Below are positions 1 through 14,185 of a stretch of 64,000 nt of DNA, piece by piece. Made by a program: the position numbers and the translations under genes. The notes under the pieces were generated by a model that saw only the letters and a list, made by a program, of their open reading frames with translations, was not told the origin of the DNA and did not search any database. Numbering within the stretch: position 1 is the stretch's first letter; each line of letters starts with the position of its first letter. The stretch lies in NCBI GenBank assembly GCA_949752795.1, contig OX457074.1, forward strand, positions 6,895,527-6,959,526, in the 5' to 3' direction. Source of the DNA: Hyperoodon ampullatus (Eukaryota > Chordata > Mammalia > Artiodactyla > Ziphiidae).

Positions 1-18
1 GCGCCACCAGGGAAGCCC
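1..18 (-). repeat. CHR SINE head, cut by window edge
   Basis: The first bases are the reverse complement of the CHR SINE head (gggcttccctggtggcgc). This is the 5' end of a minus-strand SINE whose body lies to the left of the window, inside a STAT3 intron. Confidence 0.75.
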
Positions 19-922
19 GAAAGTTCCTTATTTTTAAAATCTAGAATGGACACTAAATTTTGTCATCTAACAAAAATACAACTTTTCTTCTTAACTTACT
101 AATTTAATGAATTACATTAATAGAATCCCTAATGTTAAGCCACCCTTGCATTCCTAGAATATAAACCATGCTTTGTATACTAAGCAGGATGCAAAAATCT
201 TAACCTTTTCTTTACTTACACTGTCTTTTTAGGTCTTGATATTAGCATTATTCTAGCCTCATAAAATAAGCTGGAAACATCTCTTTTTTTCCCCTACACT
301 TTGGAAGAGTTTAAATGATACTGGAACAATTTGTACCACAAAAGTTTGTTAAAACTTTTAAACCATCTGGCCTATTGGCTTTTTTGGTGGGATTTGGGCC
401 CTGGGTATGTAATTTTTTTAAAGTCTTTTTCAATATATTTTTATGGTTATTGATCTAATTAAGTTTTTTCATCTTTTTTAGTATATTTTAATAATTTGTA
501 TTTTACTGCATTATAAAGTTGTTTGATTTTCTGTTTCTCCCAGACCACAACCTCCTCTAAAGCAGGGGGCCATAACAACCAGCACACAGTAGGATACACA
601 TACACATATACACATAATAGATTAGATGATCTAGATAGATAGATATGACTATCATATATCAATATGTGTTCCCCCGATGGGCCTGTTAGCATCACATAAT
701 CCCTATTCCCTAAACTAATTGTATCTCTAGCTCTAGTGAGATTATTCTCAAACTTAACCACAAAGAGAAATGCGTATGAACCTGAATGATTCAATACCAA
801 ACCATCCCCCCAGGTGGCTCCCCAAAATAATACACTGTCATATCCTTCTGGTGCAAATGTGAACTGTTACAGCCTTGGGGGAAAACAATCCAGAACTATC
901 TATAAAAAATTTATATATATTT

Positions 923-963
<41 letters not shown>

Positions 964-1370
964 CTTGACCTAACAAGTCCATGCCTGGAAATCCATAGTA
1001 GAGAAATCAAAGCATGAATATATAAAGATATATAGGGAGGCATTGCACTAGTATTTACAGTGGAGGAAAAAAAAGGCCCGGAAAGAAGTGACTGTCTATC
1101 GAAGGGGTAATAATTGAATAAATTATAGCAGATCTATACCACAGAATATTATGCAGCAAATAAAGTGAGTTAGCTTTATACTACTTGACTTAGAAGGATT
1201 TACATGACATAATTAAATGAGAAAGCAAGATGCAGAAAAGTAAACCAATTTAAATATAATGTGTGTGTGTGTATTTTCTATAGTTTATGGGAGCCTGGAG
1301 AAAGGTATGAAAGGATATATATCAGACTATTAATGTTGGATTCCTGGGAAGAGACAATGAAGAGAGGAGT
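19..1370. other. STAT3 intron sequence downstream of the last visible exon
   Basis: AT-rich intronic sequence without any recognisable exon. It contains a short (TAGA)-like tract near 625-655 and a (CA)n microsatellite at 926-960. The next STAT3 exon, which should start the coiled-coil domain, is not present here and must lie left of the window. Confidence 0.7.
926..960. repeat. (CA)n microsatellite
   Basis: Uninterrupted CA dinucleotide run of about 17 units inside a STAT3 intron, preceded by a short AT tract. Confidence 0.95.
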
Positions 1371-1374
1371 GAGT

Positions 1375-2272
1375 AATCATTAGAGAAATGCAAATCAAAA
1401 CTACAATGAGGTATCACCTCACACCAGTCAGAATGTCCATCATCAAAAAATCTACAAACAATAAATGCTGAAGTGGGTGTGGAGAAAAGGGAACCCTCTT
1501 GCACTGTTGGTGGGAATGTAAATTGATACAGCCACTATAGAGAACAGTATGGAGGTTCCTTAAAAAACTAAAAATAGAACTACCATACGACCCAGCAATC
1601 TCACTACTGGGCATATACCCTGAGAAAACCATGATTCAAAAAGAGTCATGTACCACAATGTTCATTGCAGCACTATTTACAATAGCCAGGACATGGAAGC
1701 AACCTAAGTGTCCCTCGACAGATGAATGGATAAAGAAGATGTGGCACATAGATACGACGGAATATTACTCAGCCATAAAAAGAAACGAAATTGAGTTATT
1801 TGTAGTGAGGTGGATGGACCTAGAGTCTGTCATACGGAGTGAAGTAAGTCAGAAAGAGAAAAACAAATACCGTATGCTAACACATATATATATGGAATCT
1901 AAAAAAAAAAAAAAAAAGGTTCTGAAGAACCTAGGGTCAGGACAGGAATAAAGACACAGACATAGAGAATGAACTTGAGGACACGGGGAGGGGGAAGGGT
2001 AAGCTGGGACAAAGTGAGAGAGTGGCGTGGACATATATACACTACCAAATGTAAAAGAGACAGCTAGTGGGAAGCAGCCGCATAGCACAGGGAGATCAGC
2101 TTGATGCTTTGTGACCACCTAGAGGGGTGGGATAGGGAGGCTGGAGGGGAGACGCAAGAGGGAGGGGATATGGGGATATACGTATACGTATAGCTGATTC
2201 ACTTTGTTATGCAGCAGAAACTAACACAACATTGTAAAGCAATTATACTCCTATAAAGATGTTAAAAAAAAA
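1375..2272 (+). mobile_element. 5'-truncated L1 LINE (ORF2 C-terminus plus 3' UTR)
   Basis: The plus strand from about 1375 carries a degraded end of L1 ORF2. Recognisable peptides include CTTMFIAALFTIARTWKQPK and DEWIKKMW followed by EYYSAIKRNEIE. The L1 3' UTR follows and ends in 'actcctataaagatgtt' plus poly-A. An internal A-run near 1900 interrupts it. It is antisense to STAT3 and is a fossil without an intact open frame. Confidence 0.9.
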
Positions 2273-2408
2273 AGAGTGAGGGACATTTCAGATGTTTGTT
2301 TTTTAACTTTCTTGTAATTTTCTGTAATGTTTTAGTTTTTCTTAAAAAGTAGAATGCATTTTATACGCAAGAAAAAAAAGTTATTTTCATTGTATAAAAC
2401 AAAACCCA

Positions 2409-3599
<1,191 letters not shown>

Positions 3600-3975
3600 T
3601 CACCATCAAGGAAGAAAAAACCCAAGGCAAACCTGATGCTATAACCCACTCATCATTTTAGATTCATCTTGCTCAGCAACCATAAATGTCATCAATTTAA
3701 AAATTATCAACAATTATTCCAGATACTATTAGCCACTGTCATAGTTCTATATTTATCAAATACTTGAGTGAACAGGTATGTTGTTTTGCTTTAAATTCTC
3801 AGTCAACTCTGTGGTCAGACTTTTAGTAGCAAATAAGCAATCCCAAGCTAGGGTGGCCTATTTCTGACATCTCTGAATCACCTCTCTGGCCCCTTACCAA
3901 ATTCTGGAAAAACTAGGTCAGGGGCCTGAATTAAACCAAAATAACAGGTGGATCTGAATACATTAAAGCGAAGGA

Positions 3976-4156
3976 GGGACTTCCCTGGTGGCCCAGTGGG
4001 TAAGACTCCATGCTCCCACTGCACGGGGCCCAGGTTCAATCCCTGGTCGGGGAACAGATCCCGCATGCTGCAACTAAAGATCCCGTGTGCCGCAACTAAG
4101 ACCCGGAGCAGCCAAAATAAATAAATAATAAAATAAATAAATATTAAAAAAAAAAA
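3976..4156 (+). mobile_element. CHR SINE
   Basis: Head gggacttccctggtggccca, B-box-like ggttcaatccctggt, and a tail of (AAAT) units plus poly-A. The flanks gcgaagga (3968-3975) and gtgaagga (4157-4164) look like a target-site duplication with one mismatch. Confidence 0.93.
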
Positions 4157-4307
4157 GTGAAGGAAATAGTTGTTGGGATTCTGTACCATTATCTCCTCTA
4201 TGAACGAGTCTATTTCTCTGACTCTGTGTTTCTTTCCCTTAATGAAAGGGGAATCAGAAGTACGAACCCAAACTTTTCCCCGCGACAGAATTCTCATTCA
4301 GGTAAAA

Positions 4308-4378
4308 AAAATTCACTTCGCTGTGTAGCAGAAACTAACACAACACTGTAAAGCAATTATACTCCAATAAAATATATA
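4308..4378 (+). mobile_element. L1 3'-terminal fragment
   Basis: Contains the L1 terminal signature 'gcagaaactaacacaacactg' shortened to its last 70 bp, ending tactccaataaaat. It merges into a TATC/TA-rich simple repeat at 4363-4408. Confidence 0.85.
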
Positions 4379-4719
4379 TGTATCTATATATCTATATATA
4401 TCTATAGCATGTCCCTGAAGTGTCAGGACACACAGAGCATCTCATCAAGCAAATGAGATTAAAGTCAGGCTTCAAAACATCTACCACCAAGCAGGCTGCT
4501 TCAATGTGCCAAAAGACAGCTGCCCAGATGCCCTTCTAATGTAGAAAATGTTGTTACAGGACTAAAATGACCTCTCTATCTTCTGTTCTCTTTTATCCCA
4601 TCACCTGTACCCATAAGCTTTTCAATGAAATAGTTAGCAAAGAGTTAACTTAGAGCAGATCATGTCTCTTGTCTCAAACTAAAACCTAACAATTCGGGAA
4701 GTTTCTCAAGAAGGACTTA

Positions 4720-5028
<309 letters not shown>

Positions 5029-5086
5029 CTACCTCTGGAACCACACCGCAGCTTCTTTCTCCTAAACCAGGATGACAATGTGGGCA

Positions 5087-5094
5087 TGACGTCA
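5087..5094. promoter_or_regulatory. Consensus CRE (TGACGTCA) near STAT3 exon 2
   Basis: A perfect palindromic TGACGTCA, followed by CG, about 215 bp upstream (in transcript sense) of the first coding exon. CREB/ATF proteins bind this motif when it is unmethylated. Function here is inferred from the motif only. Confidence 0.35.
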
Positions 5095-6138
5095 CGTTCT
5101 AGAATCCATTATCTCTCAGAGGTATGTGAAGCTGAGAAATTACTTAACTTCCAGATTTCCATTTCCTCCTCTATCAAACAGAGGTCATAATTCCCACCCC
5201 TCAGGGTTACTGAGATAGTATTTCTTGAGCACCCAGCCCAGTGTCTAGCACACAACAGATGCTCAACAGATGTGAGTTCCTTTCTTTCCACTTTACACTC
5301 CTTTTAGGTGGACTGGGAGGTAGAAACACAGTAAACCTAAGTTTGATCTTTAAGAACAAAATGTGGGATATGGGTGTTCAGGGAAGGCAGAGAGCTAATT
5401 CCAAGACTACAGGTTTAAACACATAAGCAAGGACCTGCCTGGGATTCTCCCACTCAAAAAAAAAAGAGTAATTTTGTTTCTAAAATTCCTCAGTCTGGGA
5501 TGAGAAAGAAGAGAAGCTAAAAACCAGGCATTCAGGTTGTCCCCAGGTTCATAAACACCCCAGGGAAATGCTCAAGGAGAAGCCAAGCCAGCTAACCACC
5601 TTGAGTCCTCTTTCTGAATAGCTTGGGGTCATGGAAATAGCAATACAGACCAAGTAGTCTTAAGAAGCTGTAAAAAATAACTATGAGTAGGAGTCAAAGA
5701 CTAAAGTATATATGGATCAAAGTATATTGAGATGGTTCTCTGGGACAGTGAGAACATTTACGGAAAGGTAGAATACATACAAATACGTACACTTTACTAG
5801 AGTGCTTGATTTATTTCTTGGAGAAGGCATGAATAAACACCTAATTACTGGTCCTTTCATAAAAAGGACTGGGCGAACTGGTGACAAAACCGACAGGTCT
5901 TGTGTTCTCAGAGCAGCAAGTTAAATGATCACCAAGCTGTTCAGAATCTGGGGCCCTTACAGAATTCAAGAGGGCTGTGCTGCTGTTCTCCTTCTCTTTC
6001 TTGGGGGGACAGAAACAGCATACACCCTTGCTACTGCAAAGATGGCATCAATTGATCAAGCTTTCAAGCACATACTCAGGAAAGCAGGGTCAGTCCCCTC
6101 ATGGCAGTCTTTAATTGAACAATTAAAAATCTAAGGCA

Positions 6139-6495
6139 GGGACTTCCCTGGTGGCGCAGTGGTTAAGAATCTGCCTGCCAATGCAGGGGACACAGGTTCA
6201 ATTCCTGGTCTGGGAAGATCCCACATGCCACGGAGCAACTAAGCCTGTGCGCCACAACTACTGAGCCTGAGCTCTAGAGCCCGAGAGCCACACTACTGAG
6301 TCCACCTGCCACAACTACTGAAGCCCGTGTGCCTAGAGCCCGTGCTCCGCAACAAGAGAAGCCACCACAGCGAGAAGCCCGCGCACCACAACGAACAGTA
6401 GCCCCCGCTCGCCACAGCTAGAGAAAGCCCGCGTGCAGCAACGAAGACCCAATACAGCCAAAAATCAATCAATCAATTAACTAATTAAAAAAATA
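6139..6495 (+). mobile_element. CHR SINE (long form)
   Basis: Starts gggacttccctggtggcgca, carries the tRNA-unrelated repeats 'cacaactactgagcc', and ends in an (AATC)n tail. It is abutted directly by a second CHR. Confidence 0.93.
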
Positions 6496-6497
6496 CT

Positions 6498-6709
6498 GGG
6501 CTTCCCTGGTGGCGCAGTGGTTGAGAGTCCGCCTGCCGATGCAGGGGACACAGGTTCGTGCCCCGGTCTGGGAAGATCCCACATGCCGCGGAGCGGCTGG
6601 GCCCATGAGCCATGGCCGCTGAGCCTGCGCGTCTGGAGCCTGTGCTCCGCAACGGGAGAGGCCACAGCAGTGAGAGGCCTGCGAACCGCAAAAAAAAAAA
6701 AAAAAAAAA
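6498..6709 (+). mobile_element. CHR SINE (young subfamily)
   Basis: Low-divergence copy with gggcttccctggtggcgcag, 'gagcggctgggcccatgagc', and a 20-base poly-A tail. It sits immediately 3' of the previous SINE. Confidence 0.95.
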
Positions 6710-6711
6710 CG

Positions 6712-6970
6712 AAGGCAGCACCATCCAATAGAAATCTAATACAAGCCACATATGTAATCTTAAATTTTCTAGGCGCCATATTTAAAAAGTAAAAAGAAAG
6801 AGGTAAAATTAACTTTAATAATACATTTTCTTTAACCTAATATAACCAAAATGTTATCATCTTAACATGTGATCATACAAAAACTATTTATGAGATACTT
6901 TACATTCTTCTTTTTGTACTAAGTTTTCTAAACCAGTGTATGCTTTACACTTATGCCACAGATCTAAAGT
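6712..6970 (+). repeat. Old DNA-transposon-type (MER5/Charlie-like) repeat
   Basis: Sequence beginning 'caccatccaatagaaat' and containing 'gccacatatgtaatc' resembles the hAT-derived MER repeats of eutherians. A related copy in the opposite orientation lies near 8690-9175. The family name is from memory. Confidence 0.5.
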
Positions 6971-7393
6971 ATTTCCCTCCTCAAGTACCAAGGGCTTAAG
7001 TTCCACTGGTGAAAAAGTTCAGTAAAGCAAAGAGATGAGAATGTCAGGATGAGGTATTTGCCCCAGTCAGGCCAATATGCTTCCATAAATAAACTAAATC
7101 TTCCAACAACATTAGAGGGGAATAAGTTAAGTTTCCTAGGTGCTTGGGATTTTTTTTTAACGATGTCTTAGGCACCTCCCGAGCATTTTCAGCTACCACT
7201 CTCTTGCAGTCGCACCCCCAGCCCCCCATCTCCACCCCCAAGATTAACCTGCCACAGGACCAATGTGATGCTACCTGGGCAGTGGTACATGTATGCTAAA
7301 CACTGGCTAATGAAAGCAGTAACTGAAGCTCATGCTACACGCTGAAGCATTGTAACCATGTCTAATTTTACTCTCAACAGGAAATCAAAGGCC

Positions 7394-8087
7394 TACAACC
7401 ACTATGGAGAACGGTATGCAGGTCCCTTAAAAAACTAAAAATAGAACTACCATATGATCCAGCAATCCCACTCCTGGGCACAGACCTGGAGAAAACCATA
7501 CTCGAAAAGATACATGCACCCCAGTGTTCACTGCAGCACTGTTTACTATAGCCAAGACATGGAAGCAACCTAAATTCCATCGACAGAGGAATGGATAAAG
7601 ATGTGGTATATATATACAATGGAATTACACAGCCATAAAAAAGAATGAAATAATGTCATTTGCAGCAACATGGAGGGACCTAGAGATTATCATACTAAGT
7701 GAAGTCAGACAGAGAAAGACAAATATATGATATCACTCATATGTGTAATCTAATTTTTAAAAATGATACAAATGAACTTATTTACAAAATAGAAACAGAC
7801 ACAGATTTGGAAAACAAATTTATGGTTACTAAAAGGGAAACGTGGAGGGGAGGGATAAATTAGGTATTTGGGATTAACATACACGCACTACTATATATAA
7901 AATAGATAACCAACAAGGACCTACTGTATAGCACAGGGAACTCTACTCAGTATCCTATAATAACCTATATGGATAAAGAATCTGAAAAAGAATAAATATA
8001 TGTATAACTGAATCACTTTGCTGTACACCTGAAACTAACACAACATTGTAAATCAACTGTACTCCAATAAAATTAAAAAAAAAAAAA
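7394..8087 (+). mobile_element. 5'-truncated L1 with perfect 13-bp TSD
   Basis: L1 ORF2 end and 3' UTR ending 'actccaataaaatt' plus poly-A. It is flanked by exact copies of gaaatcaaaggcc at 7381-7393 and 8088-8100, which fix both insertion boundaries. Antisense to STAT3. Confidence 0.96.
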
Positions 8088-8152
8088 GAAATCAAAGGCC
8101 ATTAGAACTCTCTTACAATATTCACATTAGGGCCAAGTTAAAAATCTGCCTC

Positions 8153-8535
8153 AACCATAAAAAGGAACGAAATCGGGTCATTTGTACAGACGTGGATGGA
8201 CCTAGAGACTGTCCTACAGAGTGAAGTAAGTCAGAAAGGGAAAAACAAATATCATATATTAACACATATTTGTGGAATCTAGAAAAATGGTACAGACAAA
8301 CCAGTTTGCAAGGCAGAAATAGAGACAAAGATGTCGAGAACAAACGTATGGACACCAGGGGGGAAAGGGCGGGTGGGATGAATTGGGAGATTAGGATTAA
8401 CATATAAACACTAACATGTATAAAACAGGTAACTAATGAGAACCTGCTGTATAGCCCAGGGAACTCTACTTCACTTTGCTGTACAGTAGAAACTAACACA
8501 ACATTGTCAAACAACCATACCTCAATTAAAAAAAA
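8153..8535 (+). mobile_element. 5'-truncated L1 with perfect 12-bp TSD
   Basis: Short L1 3' end beginning in 'ccataaaaaggaacgaaat' and ending in 'cctcaatt' plus poly-A. It is flanked by aaaatctgcctc at 8141-8152 and 8536-8547. It lies only about 50 bp from the preceding L1 insertion. Confidence 0.95.
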
Positions 8536-8689
8536 AAAATCTGCCTCCTAGGCTAAAAGCATCAGGATCTGCCTTGTGTTTCTCAGGACTTGATTTGCAT
8601 AGACATCTGCGTAATATGCCAATTTATGTAGATTCTACTGCATGTGAATGTAGGAGACTCCAGACCCACATAATTCAATACAGTAGTCA

Positions 8690-9175
8690 GTAGCCATATG
8701 TGGTTACTGAGCACTTGAAATGTGGCTGGTTTCAAACTGAAATACACTGTAAAATATACACTGGATTTTGAAGACTTAGTACAAAAAAAAAAGTAAAATA
8801 TCTCGCTAATATTGAAATGTTAATATTCTAGATATATTGGATTAAATTTTATACATATATATACTTTACTTATATATGTGTGTGTATATATACATACATA
8901 TATATAAATATATATATATATATCATATATTTATTTTTTTGGCCACGCCACACAGCTTGCAGGATCTTAGTTCCCTGACCAGGGATTGAACCTGGGCCCC
9001 GGCAGTGAAAGTGCCCAGTCCTAACCACTGGACCTCCAGGGAATTCCCCAAATAAAATATATTATTAAGATGAATTTCACCCATCTCTTTTTACTTCTTT
9101 TAATGTGGCTATTAGGAACTTTAACATTACATATGTGACTTGCATTCTATTTTTATTGGACACTACTGCTCTAGA
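8690..9175 (-). repeat. Old DNA-transposon-type repeat split by a SINE
   Basis: 'tagccatatgtggttactg' and 'cacttgaaatgtggctgg' on the left and 'tggacactactgctctag' on the right resemble the same MER family as 6712-6970, in inverted orientation. A TA-rich tract (8850-8935) and a CHR SINE interrupt it. Confidence 0.5.
8932..9048 (-). mobile_element. CHR SINE (short, inverted)
   Basis: Reverse complement of a CHR: 'ggccacgccacacagcttgc' through 'tggacctccagggaattccc'. Its A-tail appears as the T-run at 8932. It is one of the few minus-strand SINEs in this intron. Confidence 0.9.
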
Positions 9176-9280
9176 TTAGGTAACCCAAAAGCCGTGTTCT
9201 AATAAAGGATTTAAAGAAATAGACACCTACTTTTCATAATAAACTCCTGTGTTATAAATCAATTAAAAAATAGACTGATA

Positions 9281-9490
9281 GGGCTTCCCTGGTGGCGCAG
9301 TGGTTGAGAGTCCGCCTGCCGATGCAGGGGACACAGGTTCGTGCCCCGGTCCGGGAAGATCCCACACGCCGCGGAGCGGCTGGGTCCGTGAGCCATGGCC
9401 GCTGAGCCTGCGCGTCCGGAGCCTGTGCTCCGCAACGGGAGAGGCCACAGCAGTGAGAGGCCCACGTACCGCATTAAAAAAGAAAAAAAA
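9281..9490 (+). mobile_element. CHR SINE (young subfamily)
   Basis: Near-consensus copy. The flanks share aaaaaatagact (9265-9276 and 9485-9496), consistent with a target-site duplication. Confidence 0.94.
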
Positions 9491-11162
9491 TAGACTAATT
9501 ATTTAATTGCTGATCTTGGATACAAATGTAGAGCCATCACAGTCTGCTCCCTGAAGTTCCAAATTAAAACTATAAAACAGCATCACACTATACCTGCTCA
9601 ATTATGGATTAACAATGTAGTCATGCATGAATATTTGCATTTTCAAACTCATATACCATTAAAAACTTACAAGTTTTTGAAAATTTGCCAATTTGTTTCT
9701 AGTCCATTACTCAGAGAGTTTTTGTTGTTTTGGTTTTAGTTAGTTTTAGTAAGTAGTATAATAATCGGGCTATTTCTTAAACCAGAAACCAGCTAACAGT
9801 ATTTTCCATAAAATTAAGGGACCAAAAATGACTGATGTTATGTTCTACTTCTCAGTCTAATCACTGTAGGTAATACTTAATAGCTATTCTATATTTTTTT
9901 AAAAATCATTCTAAATTAAAGCCAAAGAGCAGGTAGTATTTTCAAGGAGAACATGGGCAAACAGTCAGTGATTTCCTTACCGGCTGCTTAGCTACAAACC
10001 ATATTTAACTAACAGGAACCACAGGGCAATCAGACCAATTGCTCTTCATAAGAACCCTAGATTCTCAAGAGATCAAAAGCCAAATTGTCTAGGAAAACCA
10101 TTGCCAACTGGCTTTGTGGTAATTGTCTTACTGGAAAAAAACTTTTTTTAAGCCCACTTTATTTCACAATCTAAATTCTGGTTTTTCAAATTACAAATTA
10201 ATCTGAAGGACTCTACTAAATTCTAACTGAAGTATTTCTTATCTGTGGAATAATTCTAAGCCTGACCTAATAACCACTTTCACTGAACTCCAGAACACAG
10301 AGAGCGATTTGTACAACAACGTGAGTGCCCAGCACCATTCTGGGTGCAGAGGAGAGAAGTCAATTCATTCCATACAGTGGCTGGCTTAGGGCAATACGTT
10401 CTCTTAATTCTCTCCAGGCGTTTACTCAGTTTAAGGTTCGCAGATAGTAAATGTTGGCAGATAAAGGAAAGGTGAGTGTGATCCTGTTTTCTACAACCGA
10501 AAAGAAAAGAACAACAAAAATGAAACAGCAAGTCACCAAAGACTTTCTGGACTTTTCAAAACAGGAATTTCTCAACCTCTTGGGGATAACTTACGAACAA
10601 GAAGTCATAAGGCAAATGACAACTGTCTAACGGGGTACTTATTACTGTAAAGATCACAAAAAAGGTCTGTCCAAGTCACAGTTCTCATTTATACACTTCA
10701 ATCTAAAGAAAACAAGGGATGTGTTGAGAACCACAAGTCAAGACGACTTACAAAAGGCTTCATTACATCATTCCATAAAACATCTCTTTAAATTAACACC
10801 TGTTCTTCACATGCAAGCACCAGTGGATTTACAACAGGGGTGAGTGAGTCAGGGGTGAAAGTGAGAGGGACGAAAACCAGGTGGATACAATAATCCAGAA
10901 CAGAAAGCAATCTAAAGATAATTTCTGTTCTACCTTGCAATAAGTCCCAAGGTTTTTCTTTGGGTGTTAGCCATACTCTATATTAGAAATACCTACATTT
11001 AAAATAGAACATATTTATTCATACTTGTATATTATCTGTTGCCTACACTAAGCTCCTCTTTGCCGTCAGGAAAGGTCCAGTGACTAAGGCAACCAAAGTA
11101 TAAAATAACATAGAAATGGTACTAATTTCTACTGAAACCAGTCCTTTTAAGAAGATGTTTTT

Positions 11163-11489
11163 GGGACTTCCCTGGTGGTGCAGTGGTTAAGAATCCGCAT
11201 ACCAATGCACGGGACACGGGTTTGAGCCCTGGTCCAGGAAGATCCCACATGCTGTGGAGCAACTAAGCCCGTGCACCAACAACTACTGAGCCCGTGTGCC
11301 ACAACTACTGAATCCCGCGCACCTAGAGCCCATGCTCTGCAACAAGAGAAGCCACCACGATGAGAAGCCTGCACACTGCAACAAAGAGTAGTCCCCGCTC
11401 GCTGCAACTAGAGAAAGCCCGCAAGCTGCAGTGAAGACCCAATGCAGCCAAAAATAAAATAAAATAAAATAAATTAATTTTTTAAAAAA
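11163..11489 (+). mobile_element. CHR SINE (long form)
   Basis: Begins gggacttccctggtggtgca, includes 'caacaagagaagccaccacg', and ends in (AAAAT)n. Confidence 0.92.
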
Positions 11490-11583
11490 TCTGCGCTTCC
11501 ACTGCAGGGGGCATGGGTTCAATCCCTGGTTGGGGAACTAAGATCCCACATGCCTCATGGTATGGCCTAAGGAAAAAAAAAAG
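11490..11583 (+). mobile_element. CHR SINE fragment (head missing)
   Basis: Starts at the body ('ctgcgcttccactgcagggg') and runs through ggttcaatccctggttgggg to an A-rich tail, directly after the previous SINE. Confidence 0.85.
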
Positions 11584-13961
11584 TAATAATGTTCACTGTG
11601 GAAGATTTGGAGAAATACAAAAACAAAAACCAAAAGATAAAATCACCCATATCGTATCATCACACTATCTAGAACTACAATTGACATGTTGGACATGTTG
11701 ATATAATTCCTCTTAATCTATCTCAGGGTATGTATATTTATTTTTTATATCTTTCTGGAAGTTAGGATCATAGGATTTTTACAGCTTTCTATTCTCTTTT
11801 AACTCTTATTTTATAGTAAACATGTTCTATACAACGGGATGTCTGTTTAAAGCCCAGAGAACAACTGTTTGGTTTCTATTAGTGTTTTCAATATAATCCT
11901 GAAAATTCCATTAAGGGTCACAGAATTTATTTATAATTATAAGCTCCAATTTTTTTGTTCTTGCCATACCACATTCCAAAAATAATAGGAGGTAACTGCA
12001 AACTCCTTAAATTAGGGAGGAGAAAAAAATGAGAAAAACTAAAAGGCAATTAATGCTAGACAAAGACACTCAATCTTCATGACATTTTCACTGTTGGATT
12101 AAAGGTGTAACGGATGACAGGGAGTCCACATTTAAATATTATAGCTTAACTATTTCACCATTGATAATTCCCCTAGACATTAAGACTTTGGAATTTCAAA
12201 TTTAAAAAGATACTTCGAAATAAGTACACTTGTATAGTAAATATGTAATTTCCTTGCTTACAAATCCATATAGTTCCTTTGTAAAGTTTAAGACTAGATG
12301 TTTGCCTTTAACAATAAAAAGTCTTTGCAGAGATCTAGTTTTGATTTCCTAAAAAGACAAAATATTAACACTTGAGTGCCCAATTTGAACTATCCTCATT
12401 GTAATATTCAAATATATTCAATTACAAATAATAGGATTTGCTTTAATGTCAGAAACCAACACTTCTTTGCAAAAAATGGACATTGAGATATAAGAGAACT
12501 TGAATTATAGTTCCCTACTAAGGTGGCAAAACTGAATACAAGAAAGAAGTACTAAATTACTGGGCAGCAGAGCTCAGAGAAGTAAGCGAAAGAACAGTTT
12601 TAATGATACTCTGGAGCACATTCAACCCCCCAAATTCTACCAACCCTCATTCTTCTTATCTCACTTTAATTCTTGGAAAAGTTCAAGAATCTTGTGCTGA
12701 GCACATGATTTTTTCCATTCCAAATCCTGACATGTGTAAAGTCTTATCACTAGCACTACTTTTGTGTAGTTATCTAATTTAAATCCAGAAACACAGAGAA
12801 TAAAATGTATCAGGTTTACAGTTAAGAGTAAGAGGTGGAGACTACCAGGAATGCTAACAGCAAAAAGGAAGGAAAACCTAGTGCCTTGATCCATGAAGGA
12901 CAATCAGGATGTTAAAAACAAAACCAAAAGCACTACCCAAAATCTAGTGCTCACGCAGCTACCTCTGAGAAAAAGATTCTGAAAACTATGAATTGTCAAG
13001 GCCTCTTATTTCAAATCTAATAGTGTTATGGAATTAAAAAACAAAAACAAAAACGGACATATTCTCCAAACTTCATTTGGGATAGGCAGCATATTTGATC
13101 ACAAATATTTCAGATTAAAAGAACAAGAAAAAAAAAAAAGAACAAGAGCATAACAAACATAATTCCCTCTAAACTGAAAGTAACACAACTAGATGCGCTT
13201 TGTCAATTGCTGAGTGCGAAGTTCATGGTTAAAGTTGCCTGAGAACAGGTCTGAGCTCCAGATAAAGACCACAAAAGAAACCAAATTTGAGCATCACGTG
13301 GCCCCCCACTTTGTCACACGTCCCCTCCGCCAACCAGACACGCTCCTCTGAAGTGGTGTGGTGTAAAGCCAAGGACCAAGAGATTGACCTTGGATGGGCC
13401 TGGGTGCAAGCCCTCCCTACCATTTATCAGCTGTTTGTTTGGGAGATATTACTTGACTACGTAACAGGCTTCTCCTTTAGTAAAATGGGGAAGTATCCCT
13501 CTTTTGAAGGATTGTTATATAGGTTTTAAAAAAATAACAGATGCACAGCATCCCTCCTATATGTGCTGGGTACACCTCACTGCCGTATTGTTCCTTCCCC
13601 TCATGGCATCCCTTTCATCAGCATTTCTTATACTAAATCCATTTCCTCAATGCCCTGGGAAACATAGATTAATTAATCGGATTAGTCCTGTTAAATGATA
13701 AAGTCAGCTTTCCCTGCTTACATGCATTTTAATGGGTCTTTGTAACATCCTGAGGGAGGAGTTAGTAATGCTGTGATTTGGTGTGAGTGAAGGGGAGAGA
13801 GGGTTAGGTTGGTGCCCTGATCAAATATCTCCACCCATAGTTCACCTAAGGATAGCTCCAGGTCCTAAAAAGACTAAAGGTGAAAACACCAAGTGATATG
13901 CAAATGAATGAAAAAGATGAAAAATAAGAATCTTGGTTTAAGAGCAGTCCAAAGAACTAAT

Positions 13962-14185
13962 GGTTATTGCTAATATTTATATAGCACTTACTATGTGCGA
14001 GGCACTCTTTTAAGTACTTGACATATTTCTTTATTCATTTCATCTTCACGACAACCCTATGAGATAGACACAATTTTTATACCCATTTTACAGAGGAGGA
14101 AAGTGAGGCACAGAATTTTAAGTGATTCACCCAAGGTCAGACAGGTAGTAAAGGCATGAAGCTGGACTCCTAACCCAAATAAGTC
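13962..14185 (+). repeat. MIR SINE
   Basis: Classical MIR landmarks in order: 'tagcacttactatgtgc', 'acaaccctatgagatag', 'cccattttacagaggagg', and 'aaggtcagacaggtagtaa'. An ancient mammalian element. Confidence 0.9.

Noticed and set aside
926..960. Short direct repeats as a possible CRISPR-like array
   Set aside because: They are dinucleotide microsatellites in a mammalian genome, with no repeat-spacer structure.
1631..1951. A 106-codon open frame containing ARTWKQPKCPSTDEWIKK
   Set aside because: It is the degraded C-terminus of L1 ORF2, not a host gene.
6541..6600. tRNA-like A/B boxes in many places
   Set aside because: These belong to tRNA-derived CHR SINEs. None folds into a complete standalone tRNA with a proper acceptor stem as far as I can see.
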